Shown one piece after another: positions 38,866-49,215 of a stretch of DNA of 64,000 nt (position 1 is the stretch's first letter; each line of letters begins with the position of its first letter). The stretch comes from Azotobacter bryophylli (lineage in GTDB: Bacteria; Pseudomonadota; Gammaproteobacteria; Pseudomonadales; Pseudomonadaceae). The position numbers were made by a program, and so were the translations under genes. Where the stretch lies: the NCBI RefSeq assembly GCF_042643485.1, contig NZ_JBHRSJ010000010.1, positions 1 through 64,000 on the forward strand. The letters run 5' to 3'. A model generated the notes under the pieces. It did not search any database, had not been told where the DNA came from, and was given only the letters and a program-made list of their open reading frames with translations.

Positions 38866-39582
38866 TCAATAACACTTCATGACGGCACTAACGACCTCTC
38901 GTGCCTGTTCGAGAACCTTTTCCAAAGGCTCTGTCGAATCGAGATCAACGATCGGAGCACCATTGAAAGACAATTTCGGCACGACGTTGATCTTCTTCTC
39001 TAGGGCAGCAAGCCGGTGGTCGGGCTTTCGTTTAAAGGCAGTTTCCAGATCGACGTTCAGTCGCAGCACGACATCGGGGCGAACCGCCGCCATCCTCTTG
39101 TAAAGCCAGGACTCCAGATGCATGAGCATCTTCGCTCCGAAGTCCGAGAGTTTCCGATCGGTCAAATGGGGGCCATCCATTTCCCCGGGCACGACTATCT
39201 GCGGATATCGATCCGTCAGAATCGCGCGCCCCAGACAGTGAAAGAAAGACATTCTCGTGAAGCGGACCACGCGCCTCATGGACGCTATGAACATGACCAG
39301 AGCGACCGGAAAAGATATGCCCTTCTGGCGGGCGGATGCGCCCACTTTGCTGATGCCGTTATCGACTTTCTTGCCCAGGGAAGAATGTTTGCGCATGGCT
39401 CGGCGCAGATTGCCCGTCTGTTTCCCGAGGTGGCACAGCGTCGTGGGCCTATAACCCGACATGAAGCTCAGTATTTCCTGGCTCACGGTCGATTTCCCGC
39501 TGCCATCCGACCCGACGATCGCGATGATTGGGGCCTTTCGCCCCGGCACCCTACTAAAATGCATGTGTTTATGGCTCACCAA
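38866..39582 (-). CDS. thymidylate-kinase-like P-loop kinase
   Basis: 238 residues from a TTG start (39582); GTG 39579 and ATG 39564 are alternatives. Walker A GSDGSGKST at residues 24-32 and a DR-Y motif (LTDRYPQIVVPGE) as in thymidylate-kinase-like proteins; the C-terminal part contains VVLRLNVDLETAFKRK. Similar kinases occur in surface-polysaccharide and polyphosphate contexts, so the substrate may not be dTMP; the true tmk is elsewhere in Pseudomonas. Codon use is less GC-rich than the neighbours. Downstream partner of the CHAD-like gene. Confidence 0.75.
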   Translation of the reverse strand: MVSHKHMHFSRVPGRKAPIIAIVGSDGSGKSTVSQEILSFMSGYRPTTLCHLGKQTGNLRRAMRKHSSLGKKVDNGISKVGASARQKGISFPVALVMFIASMRRVVRFTRMSFFHCLGRAILTDRYPQIVVPGEMDGPHLTDRKLSDFGAKMLMHLESWLYKRMAAVRPDVVLRLNVDLETAFKRKPDHRLAALEKKINVVPKLSFNGAPIVDLDSTEPLEKVLEQAREVVSAVMKCY

Positions 39583-39715
39583 TTATGGATACCTCATCGC
39601 CCAACCACGTATTCCGTGGCAGCGGTGAAGTCCGGTGTTGAATGTTTTCGAGTCCGCAATATGTCTGTCGGGTGATCGGCAATCGGAGCCAGCTCTACCA
39701 CCATCAGACGAGTGC

Positions 39716-40588
39716 CTATACTTCAGCCACGGATCTGTGCAGACCTTTCTGGGTCATTACCAAAGCCCGGATCCTGCTGGCGATCTCATCCGGCAGTTTG
39801 AACTTCTGCTTTTCATAATCGAGTTCTTTGCGCATTTCCTGCAGAACCAGCTCATCATGCATTTTCCCCATGAGTCCATTTATGGTGGCGAGGAAAAGAG
39901 AGAGTTCATCGAGTTCGGGAGATGGATATAGCGTGCGGCGTGTATCGTTCAGCGCTATGCGACGACTCACGATTTTACGTAACTCGTGAAACTGCCGAGC
40001 GGTAAGATATGTTTCTTCTCCCACGGCATCGGCAAGCTGCTGATTCTCTGTCGCGATATAGCGCTGGAAACTTTCGAGGGTAGAGAGCTGAGCCTTCACG
40101 AGGCTTTCATGCAACTCCCCGAAGAAACCAGGACGAAGTCGGCACCACAGTTTGATACCTCGCCAGAGAGTGCGCAGCTTCTGGCCGTTCTTGAAGGAAT
40201 CCTGGAAGCCCCCCATGAGCCGAGTGATGGTATGAAGTCTCTCGGGGTACGAGTGCTGCTCACTATAGTTGGCACAGGCAAAACGGATCTGTTTGAAACG
40301 TGCGCGGATGAGCTTGAAGCTAGTGGTTTGTTCGGGCGTAGCCGAGCGATGGAAGGTGATGGCGGCGACAAGGCGGCGTGTATAAGACACATTCACACCG
40401 GAGACCAGAAGTTGCCAAGCAAGACGGTAACAATTAGCCAGTTCTACTACTGTAAAATCCGGCTCGGGCTTTCTCGGACAACATGCATCGAGAGTAATCA
40501 CGTCGTTGTCCGAAATATTCTGCATCAAAGCCTTGAGTTGGGCTTCGGTGACTTTTGGAGACTCAAGAGAAAAAGAAGAACTCGGCAT
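39716..40588 (-). CDS. CHAD-like helical protein
   Basis: 290 residues, predicted all-helical, no signal or membrane segment. The segment RQFHELRKIVSRRIALNDTR and the later NGLMGKMHDELVLQ resemble the repeated His/Arg/Lys-rich halves of CHAD domains, which bind polyphosphate; similarity is partial and I am not sure. Encoded 133 bp upstream of the P-loop kinase on the same strand, so a polyphosphate-linked kinase pair is possible. Lower GC than the surroundings suggests acquisition. Confidence 0.55.
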   Translation of the reverse strand: MPSSSFSLESPKVTEAQLKALMQNISDNDVITLDACCPRKPEPDFTVVELANCYRLAWQLLVSGVNVSYTRRLVAAITFHRSATPEQTTSFKLIRARFKQIRFACANYSEQHSYPERLHTITRLMGGFQDSFKNGQKLRTLWRGIKLWCRLRPGFFGELHESLVKAQLSTLESFQRYIATENQQLADAVGEETYLTARQFHELRKIVSRRIALNDTRRTLYPSPELDELSLFLATINGLMGKMHDELVLQEMRKELDYEKQKFKLPDEIASRIRALVMTQKGLHRSVAEV

Positions 40589-41141
40589 TAGAAAACGCTG
40601 CCTGCCTGCTTAAAATAATAATTTGTCTGGTTGCCTTGTGGGTTAACCCTTTTAACTTTATGCAACCCAGTAATCCATATGTTAAATTTGCGTTAAAATC
40701 AAAAATATTGTATCGACAGTATACGTGAGTTTCGCGTCGCTAAAACAGCGAGCCCCGATAAAAAGCCCTTCCCCAGGGACGCATAGCAGGCCGATGCCGG
40801 CCTGCGCGAGTTCGCGAACGTGCTGCTCGCCATCCCCCTCGACGCCTACTGTGCCCGCGAGTGCGACCCGCGGACTCGGGCTCCAGCCCCCGCCGGACCG
40901 GGATACAAGGGCGGGCATGGATCTGCCCCAAAGCAATCGGATCGGTCAGCGAGCCAGGCCGATATTTCGCGCTCGACGTGCCCATGATGAAGTCCGCCCT
41001 GCTGGGCGCCTTTCCCAGGCATCGCCCTTGCATGAGCGAGCCGCCCGGCTGGTTCGGTCGCGGCGCATCCCGTGCTCTGCCGCCAGGCGATCGACGGCCA
41101 TTCACCCCATTCACCCCCCAAAAACAATCAGGAGTCTCTTG
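40589..41141. other. 553-bp region without an assigned gene
   Basis: The first 150 bp are AT-rich and may hold the promoter of the CHAD-like gene. From about 40790 to 40985 one plus frame reads DAGLREFANVLLAIPLDAYC and onward with many Cys and Pro, without a start codon; it looks like a decayed coding fragment that I cannot name. No clear terminator. Confidence 0.4.
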
Positions 41142-41561
41142 ATGAAGCGTTTCGCCCTTCTCGCACTCGGCCTCGCCTGCTGCAGCGCCTATGCCCAGCC
41201 GTCCTTCACCGGCACGGACTACAGCGGCGTCTACGATTGCACCGGCGACGACCACCATGAGGGGAAATACACCGGCACCGTCACCCTCGATCTGGTCCGC
41301 GCGCAGAGCGCGGGCGAGTACGGCGCCTACCGCTTCAAGCTGGAAGTGCCCGGTTTCGGTGCATACCCGGGCCATGCCGCCGTGCAGGGCCAGCAGATGG
41401 CCGTGCATTTCGCCAATACCGATCAGTCGCAGAAGGACTACGGCACCGGCATCGCCTCGTTCGGCAAGAACCCGGCGGGCAAGTGGGCCTTCACCAAGTA
41501 CTACTACCAGCCGGAATACAAGGGCGGGAACTACGGCATCGAGTCCTGCACCCAGAAGTGA
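41142..41561 (+). CDS. small periplasmic protein, unknown function
   Basis: 139 residues with a signal peptide (about 1-19, ending AYA). The mature part begins SFTGTDYSGVYDCTGDD and has two cysteines, one near each end (DC-TGDD and ESCTQK), so a disulfide is likely. Mostly beta-rich with Tyr and Gly. CAGGAG at 7 nt supports the ATG at 41142. Not assigned to a family. Confidence 0.75.
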   Translation: MKRFALLALGLACCSAYAQPSFTGTDYSGVYDCTGDDHHEGKYTGTVTLDLVRAQSAGEYGAYRFKLEVPGFGAYPGHAAVQGQQMAVHFANTDQSQKDYGTGIASFGKNPAGKWAFTKYYYQPEYKGGNYGIESCTQK

Positions 41562-41693
41562 ACCGACGGCCCCGGAGTGGCCCAGGCCGGGCGCCCGCCC
41601 GGCACCGCTCCGGGGCATCGACCGGCCCGGACCAGTCCCGATGGGCGCTACCGGTGCACAGGCCCACGCCCTCCCTCACGCCCCCCGCCTCGC

Positions 41694-42221
41694 TCACGCC
41701 GGCCCGACGCCGATCTCCGCCCGCATGTCCGCCGGTGTCCGGAAATCGCCGGCCGCGCCGCGCATGGCCTCGGCCGGGCGGGGAAAGCCGCTGCGCTGGC
41801 CGTAGTCGGCGACGTGCATATCGCGCGGACGAACGTGCCGCTCGCTCAGGGAGCGGGCCGTGAGGGCTTCCAGCAGCGTGCAGCCGAGCAGCAGGGCCAT
41901 GACCAGCCTGACGTTGTCGCGCTTGGGGTTGTCGGTGGACAGGCCCGGCGCCAGCAAGGCCAGATCCAGGGCGTTGCCGGCGAAGCGGGTGCGGATGGCC
42001 GGTGTCGGGTTGTCGCTCAGCGCACCTATCCCGTTGAGCATCTTTCCCGCACCGCAGGCACGCACCAGCGTTTCGCGGCCCTCCAGCCCCAGGGGACGGG
42101 TGATCCGGCGCGGGGCGAGGAGTTGCAGGAGCCCGATGCCCAGGGCGAAGTAGCCGAGGCCGCGGGCGAGCCGGTCGGAAGGGGCCAGGGATGAGGTGGC
42201 AAGGCTTTGCAGGGAATTCAT
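41694..42221 (-). CDS. hypothetical membrane-associated protein
   Basis: 175 residues with three or four hydrophobic segments (about 22-38, 85-92 and 103-118) and a polar C-terminal tail. Not recognised with confidence; similar proteins often sit beside stress-type Zn-alcohol dehydrogenases in Pseudomonas. It lies 10 bp after the dehydrogenase gene on the same strand and is likely cotranscribed. Confidence 0.6.
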   Translation of the reverse strand: MNSLQSLATSSLAPSDRLARGLGYFALGIGLLQLLAPRRITRPLGLEGRETLVRACGAGKMLNGIGALSDNPTPAIRTRFAGNALDLALLAPGLSTDNPKRDNVRLVMALLLGCTLLEALTARSLSERHVRPRDMHVADYGQRSGFPRPAEAMRGAAGDFRTPADMRAEIGVGPA

Positions 42222-42231
42222 GGCGTTCTCC

Positions 42232-43401
<1,170 letters not shown>

Positions 43402-43644
43402 GGATGCCTCCCCTGTGGATGGCTTCCCGGCAGCGCACGCGGCATCCCCTCGCGCGACGGCCTGGCCGGGCCTCGGGCATCGCCGCATCCTCGACGACGT
43501 TACAGGGTGGGACAGCGGGAAAGCGGCAAAAGGTTCAGCGGCGCGGCCCCCGCAACTCATCGGGTCGCCCGCGTCCCGCCGGGACGACGCGCGGGCCGCC
43601 GGGTCCATTCGTTTATCCATCCACCCCGCAGCGGAGGTAGAGCC

Positions 43645-44082
43645 ATGACCAGGCAGGCCGATGTACTGGGCAAGGCGGTCCGGCAGAGCAGTCTCTGGCT
43701 CGACGAAGTGAGCGAACGGCTGGAGACCGAGGACCGGGAAACGGCTATGCAGGCGCTGCGCGCCGTGTTGATGTCGGTGCGCGAACGGATCGGCCCGGAC
43801 AACGCAGCGCATCTGGCGGCGCAGTTGCCGGTGCTGATCCGGGGAATCTTCTACGACGGCTTCCGCCCGGCGGCCGAGCCGAGCAAGGAGCGCACCCGCG
43901 AGGCCTTCCTGGCCAAGGTGCGCGGGGCGGTGACCCACCTCGGCGTCGAACCCGAGCAGGCGACCCGAGCGGTGCTGGCGGTGATGGCGCGCCACATCGA
44001 CCCGAACGAAGCGGCCAAGGTGGCCGACCTGTTCCCGGCCGAGCTGCGCGACCTGTGGCCCGACGGCGAGCGGCGGCCCTGA
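43645..44082 (+). CDS. DUF2267 protein
   Basis: 145 residues, alpha-helical and charged, with the DUF2267 pattern (DEVSERLETEDRETAMQALR, then LPVLIRGIFYDGF and LFPAELRDLWP). Function unknown; found in stress-associated islands. GGAGG precedes the ATG. Divergent from the alcohol dehydrogenase. Confidence 0.8.
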   Translation: MTRQADVLGKAVRQSSLWLDEVSERLETEDRETAMQALRAVLMSVRERIGPDNAAHLAAQLPVLIRGIFYDGFRPAAEPSKERTREAFLAKVRGAVTHLGVEPEQATRAVLAVMARHIDPNEAAKVADLFPAELRDLWPDGERRP

Positions 44083-44103
44083 AGCCAACCGCCGGCCGAG
44101 GTC

Positions 44104-45228
44104 TCAGGAACCGGGCTGCAGGGTCACCCGGACCTCGCGCTGCTGGTCGCCGCGGGTCACGGAGAGCCGCACCTGATCGCCGATCCGGTAGTCGTCGAGG
44201 GTCGCCAGCAGTTGCTCGACCGTCTTGACCTCCTGGCCCTCCACCGCGGTGATGACGTCGCCGGGCACGACGCTGCCGTCGCGGGCGAAGCCCACGCCCT
44301 TGAGCCCCGCCGCCTCGGCGGCCGAGCCGCGGGGCACGCCGAGGACGAAGACGCCCTCGACGCCGGTCAGCTCGGTGAGGCGCTGGTTGGCGCCGGTGTC
44401 CACCTCGATGCCCAGGACCGGCTGCAGGTACTTCCCGGTCTTGATGATCTGCGGCACCACGCGGTTGACCGAGTCCACCGGCACGGCGAAGCCGATTCCG
44501 GCGGAAGCGCCGCTGGGGCTGTAGATCGCGGTGTTGATGCCGATCAGGCGGCCGGCCGAGTCCAGCAGCGGTCCGCCGGAGTTGCCCGGGTTGATCGCGG
44601 CGTCCGTCTGGATCAGATGGTTGATGGAGGGGCCGCCGTCGCCCGCCAGGCTGCGGTCCAGAGCCGAGACGATGCCGGTGGTCAGGGTCCAGTCGAGGCC
44701 GAAGGGGTTGCCGATGGCGAAGACCTTCTGGCCCACCCTCAGATCGCTGCTGGTGCCCAGCGGCACCGGCGGCGGCCGCTTGAAGCCCACGCCGATGCGC
44801 AGCACGGCGATGTCGTGCTCGGGCGAGGTGCCGACCAGGGCGGCCTTGAAGCTGCGCCCGTCGGCCAGCTTGACCAGCGCCTCGCTGGCACCTTCCACCA
44901 CATGGTAGTTGGTGACCACGTGGCCCTCGTCGTCCCAGATGAAGCCCGAGCCGGTGCCCCGCGGCACCGAGAACACGTTGCGGGTCCAGAAATCCACCAC
45001 CTGCGCCCGGGTGGTGATGAACACCACGGAATGCCGGGCCTTCTCGAACAGCTCGATGGTGGACTTCTCGTCGGCCGCCAGATCGCCCCGGGCCTGGACC
45101 ACGCGCGGCGCGGCATCGGTGGTGGTGCCGAGCCACAGGGGGAGATCCGGCAGCCCGCGCCAGAGCACGGTCAGCACGCCGGCGGCCAGCGTGACGCCGA
45201 ACAGACGGGCGAGGAAACGGTCGCGCAT
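44104..45228 (-). CDS. HtrA/DegP-like trypsin-type serine protease
   Basis: Periplasmic quality-control protease of the S1C family. 374 residues: N-terminal membrane anchor (about 8-24), protease domain with catalytic His109 (TNYHVV), Asp139 (EHDIAVL) and Ser217 (GNSGGP), and a single C-terminal PDZ domain at about 270-370. One PDZ plus anchor resembles DegS/AlgW, but the context is an accessory stress cluster and the usual algW neighbours are absent. Confidence 0.9.
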   Translation of the reverse strand: MRDRFLARLFGVTLAAGVLTVLWRGLPDLPLWLGTTTDAAPRVVQARGDLAADEKSTIELFEKARHSVVFITTRAQVVDFWTRNVFSVPRGTGSGFIWDDEGHVVTNYHVVEGASEALVKLADGRSFKAALVGTSPEHDIAVLRIGVGFKRPPPVPLGTSSDLRVGQKVFAIGNPFGLDWTLTTGIVSALDRSLAGDGGPSINHLIQTDAAINPGNSGGPLLDSAGRLIGINTAIYSPSGASAGIGFAVPVDSVNRVVPQIIKTGKYLQPVLGIEVDTGANQRLTELTGVEGVFVLGVPRGSAAEAAGLKGVGFARDGSVVPGDVITAVEGQEVKTVEQLLATLDDYRIGDQVRLSVTRGDQQREVRVTLQPGS

Positions 45229-45389
45229 GAAACAACTCCTGCTGGATGTGCCGATGAACGAGGCCGGACCTGGACCGGGTGCCCTCCTCCGACTCGCCGG
45301 CCGGAGAGGCGCGGTAGCGGCCCATGGCCAGTACCCAGTCCTACTTTACCGCGTCCGGCCGGATCGCGGATCGCCTGCGAAGAGCGTTC

Positions 45390-46250
45390 TCAGGCCTCCC
45401 GCGCCGCGACCGGCACGGCCCGCTCCGTGCCCAGCACCAGGGCGATGCCGCCGAGCACGGCCACGGCGGCGAGGGCCAGGCGCAGGCTCAGGGCCTCGCC
45501 GAGCAGCAGGGCACCGGCCAAGGCGGCGAGAATCGGCACGCTGAGCTGCACGGTCGCCGCCTGCAGGGAGCCCAGCCCGCGCAGGGCGCTGTACCAGACG
45601 GCGTAGCCGAGCCCCGAGGTCAGCGCGCCGGAGAGCAGCGCGTAACACAGCCCAAGCGGGTCCGGCTGGCTGTGCGCCGCGAGCGCCAGGCTGAGCAGCA
45701 GGGTCAGCGGGATGGCCCGGAGAAAGTTGCCGGCGGTGGCGGCCAGCGGATCGGCGGCACCGCGCCCGAGCAGCGAGTAGACCGCCCAGGCCAGGCCGGC
45801 CAGCAGCATCAACACGGCCCCGCCCGGAGCCGGAGCACCGGCGCCCGGCAGCAGCAGGGCGACCAGTCCGCCGAGGGCCAGCAGCAGCCCGCCGCAACCC
45901 CAGGCGCCCAGGCGCTCGCCGCGGCGCAGACCATGCAGGAGCATGCCGAGCTGCACCGCGCCGAACAGCAGCAGCGCGCCAACGCCGGTATCCAGCTGCC
46001 GATAGGCGAAGGAGAAGCCGGCGGCGTAGACGAACAGCGCGCAGGCGCCGGCCCAGCTGCCGCCCTTCTTCGCCGGCTGCGATCCCAGACGCAGCAGCAG
46101 CCAGAGGGTCAGCGCGCCGGCGAGGAGGCGCACGCCGGTGAAGCTGGCCGGATCGAGGGCGGTGTCCCGCAGGGCGAGACGGCAGAGCAGCGAATTGCCG
46201 GCGAAGGCCAGCATGGCCAGGGCGGTCGCCAGCAGGGTGCGGACAGGCAT
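45390..46250 (-). CDS. EamA-family (DMT) transporter
   Basis: 286 residues with ten hydrophobic helices forming two EamA repeats (about 5-135 and 145-275). Inner-membrane exporter of unknown metabolite. Same strand as the SMR gene upstream; 111 bp apart. Confidence 0.85.
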   Translation of the reverse strand: MPVRTLLATALAMLAFAGNSLLCRLALRDTALDPASFTGVRLLAGALTLWLLLRLGSQPAKKGGSWAGACALFVYAAGFSFAYRQLDTGVGALLLFGAVQLGMLLHGLRRGERLGAWGCGGLLLALGGLVALLLPGAGAPAPGGAVLMLLAGLAWAVYSLLGRGAADPLAATAGNFLRAIPLTLLLSLALAAHSQPDPLGLCYALLSGALTSGLGYAVWYSALRGLGSLQAATVQLSVPILAALAGALLLGEALSLRLALAAVAVLGGIALVLGTERAVPVAAREA

Positions 46251-46361
46251 GGGGCGTCCCTTCGTAGGGTCCGTTTTCCGTCCAGTCTAGCCGCTGTGCC
46301 AGCGGACCGGCACCGGCGCCGCGCCACTACGGCAGGCGCCGGCCGCTCCCGAAGATCCGCC

Positions 46362-46706
46362 TCAGCCTGCGTGGGGCGAGAACAGCTTCAGGCCCGCCAC
46401 CCCGCCGACGATCAGCATCAGGCAGGCGATGCGCCCCAGGTTGGCCGGCTCGCCGAGGAAGGCGATGCCGTAGACGGCGGTGCCCACCGCGCCGATGCCG
46501 ACCCACACCGCGTAGGCGGTGCCGACCGGCAGGGTGCGGGTGGCCAGGGACAGCAGGTAGAGGCTGAGGCCGATGAAGAAGACGCAGTAGAGGGTCGGCC
46601 ACGGCCGGGTGAAGCCCTGGGTCCTGGGGATCACCGCGGCGTAGCAGATCTCGCTGAGGCCGGCGCACAGGAGCAGCCACCAGCCGGCACTGGAACCACC
46701 GAACAT
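46362..46706 (-). CDS. small multidrug resistance (SMR) transporter
   Basis: 114 residues, four helices. The essential membrane glutamate is Glu19 in CAGLSEICYA, and VGTAYAVWVGIGAVGTA is the helix-3 signature. The N-terminal sequence is nearer to SugE/Gdx than EmrE, which would suggest guanidinium or quaternary ammonium export. It adjoins the dimethylamine genes, but a link is not shown. Confidence 0.85.
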   Translation of the reverse strand: MFGGSSAGWWLLLCAGLSEICYAAVIPRTQGFTRPWPTLYCVFFIGLSLYLLSLATRTLPVGTAYAVWVGIGAVGTAVYGIAFLGEPANLGRIACLMLIVGGVAGLKLFSPHAG

Positions 46707-46908
46707 TCATGCCTCCTCGTGGCGCGGAGGCAAGCCGCCGCGCCCGGAATCGTGCGCCTGCCCGATGCCCCGGGCAGGCGCCGGAAAAAGATGGGCGGCC
46801 GCACAGACAAGCCGTGAAGCCGCCCTGTTCCCTTGCCCCAGGAACGCTGCTACGAACCGGCCGGAGCCCCGTGACGGGTCACGGGGCGGCGGACCGGCTC
46901 CGAAAACC

Positions 46909-48042
46909 TCAACCCTTGGCGGTGCGCTTCTTCTTCTCCGGATCGTCGAACGGCATGGTGTGGGCGATGGCCTTGACGTTCAGGCTGCCGCGCACTTCCA
47001 GGGCGGTGCCCTGCTCGGCGTAGGCCACGTCCATCCGGGCGATGGCCATGGACTTGCCGGTCAGGCGCGAGTAGACGCCCGCGGTGATCAGGCCCACCTG
47101 CTTGCCGTCGGCCCACAGGGTGTCGCCGCCGGCCGCCGCCTGCTGGCCTTCCAGCAGCACGCCGAAGATCTTGAAGCGCTCCTTGCCCTTGAGCCTTGCA
47201 TGTTCCAGGCCACCGCGGAACTCGCCCTTGGTCGGCGACACGGTGAAGTCCAGCCCCAGCTCCCAGAGGGTGTCGCCGGCCGCCTGGTCGGCGAAGGGAT
47301 ACATCTCGGAGTTGTCGTAGGGGAAGAACAGCAGGTAGCTCTCCACCCGCAGCCAGTCCAGCGCGGTGAACGGGCAGGGAATGATGCCCATGGACTTGCC
47401 CTGCTCCAGGATGGTGTCCCAGATCAGCGGCGCGTCGGCGGCCTTGCAGAAGATCTCGTAGCCGCGCTCGCCGGTGTAGCCGGTGCGGGAGATCATCACC
47501 GGGCAGCCGAACAGCTTGGTCTGCATGTGGTGGAAGTACGGCAGGTCGCGGATGCCCGGCACGTGCTCGGCGAGGAAGTCCACCGCCAGCGGGCCCTGCA
47601 GGGACAGGTCGTGCAGGTCGTCGTCGAACAGCACGGCGACCTGGCGGCCCTGGGCCGAGCGGACCAGCATCTCGTGGCCACTGCCGGCGCCGTGCACCAC
47701 CATGAAGGCGTTCGGGCCGGTGCGGTAGATCACGCAGTCGTCGACGAACTTGCCCTGCTCGTTGAGCATGGTGGCGTAGACCGACTTGCCCGGGTACAGC
47801 TTGGAGACGTCGCGGCTGGTGGCGTACTCCAGCAGGGATTCGGCGTGCGGGCCGACGTAGTGCACCTTCTTCAGGCCTGATACGTCCATCAGACCGGCGC
47901 GGGTGCGGATCGCCTCGTGGGCGTCGGCCAGGTCGACGGACTCGTAGGTCCAGGCGGTGCCCATGCCGTTCCAGTCTTCGAGCTTCGAGCCTAGGGCGCG
48001 GTGACGTTCGCCGAGGGCGGAAATGCGCCAGGAATTGGCCAT
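46909..48042 (-). CDS. dmmD: GcvT-like aminomethyltransferase of the dimethylamine monooxygenase operon
   Basis: 377 residues, folate-binding GcvT fold (SRTGYTGERGYEIF, DWLRVESYLLFF). Together with dmmABC it makes up dmmDABC of dimethylamine degradation, as I recall the naming. It can transfer the methylene/formaldehyde unit to tetrahydrofolate. Start MANSWRIS at 48042 has AAGGAGA upstream. Last of four genes in the operon, 139 bp after dmmC. The C-terminal GcvT half of Tdm is related, which suggests that both demethylations deliver C1 units to folate. Confidence 0.85.
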   Translation of the reverse strand: MANSWRISALGERHRALGSKLEDWNGMGTAWTYESVDLADAHEAIRTRAGLMDVSGLKKVHYVGPHAESLLEYATSRDVSKLYPGKSVYATMLNEQGKFVDDCVIYRTGPNAFMVVHGAGSGHEMLVRSAQGRQVAVLFDDDLHDLSLQGPLAVDFLAEHVPGIRDLPYFHHMQTKLFGCPVMISRTGYTGERGYEIFCKAADAPLIWDTILEQGKSMGIIPCPFTALDWLRVESYLLFFPYDNSEMYPFADQAAGDTLWELGLDFTVSPTKGEFRGGLEHARLKGKERFKIFGVLLEGQQAAAGGDTLWADGKQVGLITAGVYSRLTGKSMAIARMDVAYAEQGTALEVRGSLNVKAIAHTMPFDDPEKKKRTAKG

Positions 48043-48181
48043 GTTGATTCTCCTTGAGTCTTCTGGGCGGCGCCGGGCCTTCCGGCGCACGCAAGGGTTG
48101 TCGCGGGGCGGACCGCTGCGGCCGCCCGCCCGTGGAAATCGCTGGTTCTGCGGGCAGCGCCGGAGCCTGCCCGCCCGTCGG

Positions 48182-49204
48182 CTACGCCGCGGCTTCGGGG
48201 TCGTACTGGCGCAGCCAGTCCACCACCGTCTGCCGGTAGCGGGAGAGGCCCTTGTAGTCGGCCAGCGCCTGCGGCAGGTCGCGCAGCACGCGGTGCAGAC
48301 GCTGGGCCCAGGCCGGGTTTGTAACCAGCTCCTCGAGGCTGATCAGGTAGGTCCGGATGCTGAACATCAGCGCGTTGCTGCGCGCCAGACGGGCCATGAA
48401 CTGCAACTCGACGCGCAGGTGCACCAGGCGGCCGACGTTCTCCGGGGTCACCATGCCGCGCTCGCGGCCCCACTCGTGGAAGGTCTCGGAGGAGGTGTCC
48501 AGCCGCGGGTTGATGGTCATGGTCCAGTTCAGGCGGCGCACCGGGCGGTCCACCTGGATGTTCAGCAGGTACTTCAGGGCGCGGTCGAACACGCCCAGCT
48601 CGTGGGCCATGGGCACCGGCGAGTGCCACTGCTTGAAGCTCATGCCGGCGTCGAAGGCCAGCGACCAGTCGGCGGGGCCGGTGACGATGCCGGCATCCAT
48701 GAACAGGTCGTTGTCGCGCTGATCGAGCAGGGCGAAGTCGCCCTGCACCTGGCGGCCGATGTACTCCAGCGGCTCGTACGGCAGGGTGTCGGCGTCGCCG
48801 AAGGTGAAGCTTTGGCGGATGTCCTGGACGTGGTTTTCCCAGGTCCACTGGTCGCCGTCACGGGTCAGGCGGAACAGCTCCGGATAGTCGGCGGCCAGGT
48901 GGGTCATGATGACTTCCAGGGTGTCCCAGCAGGCCTCGTGCATGTGCGGCATGACGATGCAGCGCTGCGGGTCCTTCTGCAGCACCTTGGCGCGCTCGGT
49001 GGTCTCCGAGCGGTAGTGCTCGTCGATGTCGAACCAGTGCTCGTAGATCGAGCCCGGCGCGCCGGGCGTGGCCGGCTCGATGTTCACCGAATACATGTAC
49101 TGGTCTTCGGGGAACGGGAAGGGAAAGCGGGCGATGGCCTCGGGGCTGTTACGGAAGGTGAAATCGTCCCGGTAGCTTTCCAGGGGTTTCAGGGTGACCG
49201 GCAT
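48182..49204 (-). CDS. dmmC: dimethylamine monooxygenase haem subunit (DUF3445)
   Basis: Oxygenase component that demethylates dimethylamine to monomethylamine. 340 residues of the haem-dependent oxidative N-demethylase family, with family-like segments PFPFPEDQYMYSVNIEP, QVQGDFALLDQR, RLNWTMTINPRLD and LVHLRVELQFMARLARS. Start at 49204 after GGAGGAG. The letter assignment (C for the haem subunit) follows the gene order A-B-C-D seen here and is tentative. Confidence 0.85.
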   Translation of the reverse strand: MPVTLKPLESYRDDFTFRNSPEAIARFPFPFPEDQYMYSVNIEPATPGAPGSIYEHWFDIDEHYRSETTERAKVLQKDPQRCIVMPHMHEACWDTLEVIMTHLAADYPELFRLTRDGDQWTWENHVQDIRQSFTFGDADTLPYEPLEYIGRQVQGDFALLDQRDNDLFMDAGIVTGPADWSLAFDAGMSFKQWHSPVPMAHELGVFDRALKYLLNIQVDRPVRRLNWTMTINPRLDTSSETFHEWGRERGMVTPENVGRLVHLRVELQFMARLARSNALMFSIRTYLISLEELVTNPAWAQRLHRVLRDLPQALADYKGLSRYRQTVVDWLRQYDPEAAA

Positions 49205-49215
49205 GGAGACTCCTC

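Noticed and set aside
46362..46706. SMR transporter as part of the dmm operon
   Set aside because: Same strand, but about 200 bp after dmmD and not a known member of this pathway; kept as an independent gene.
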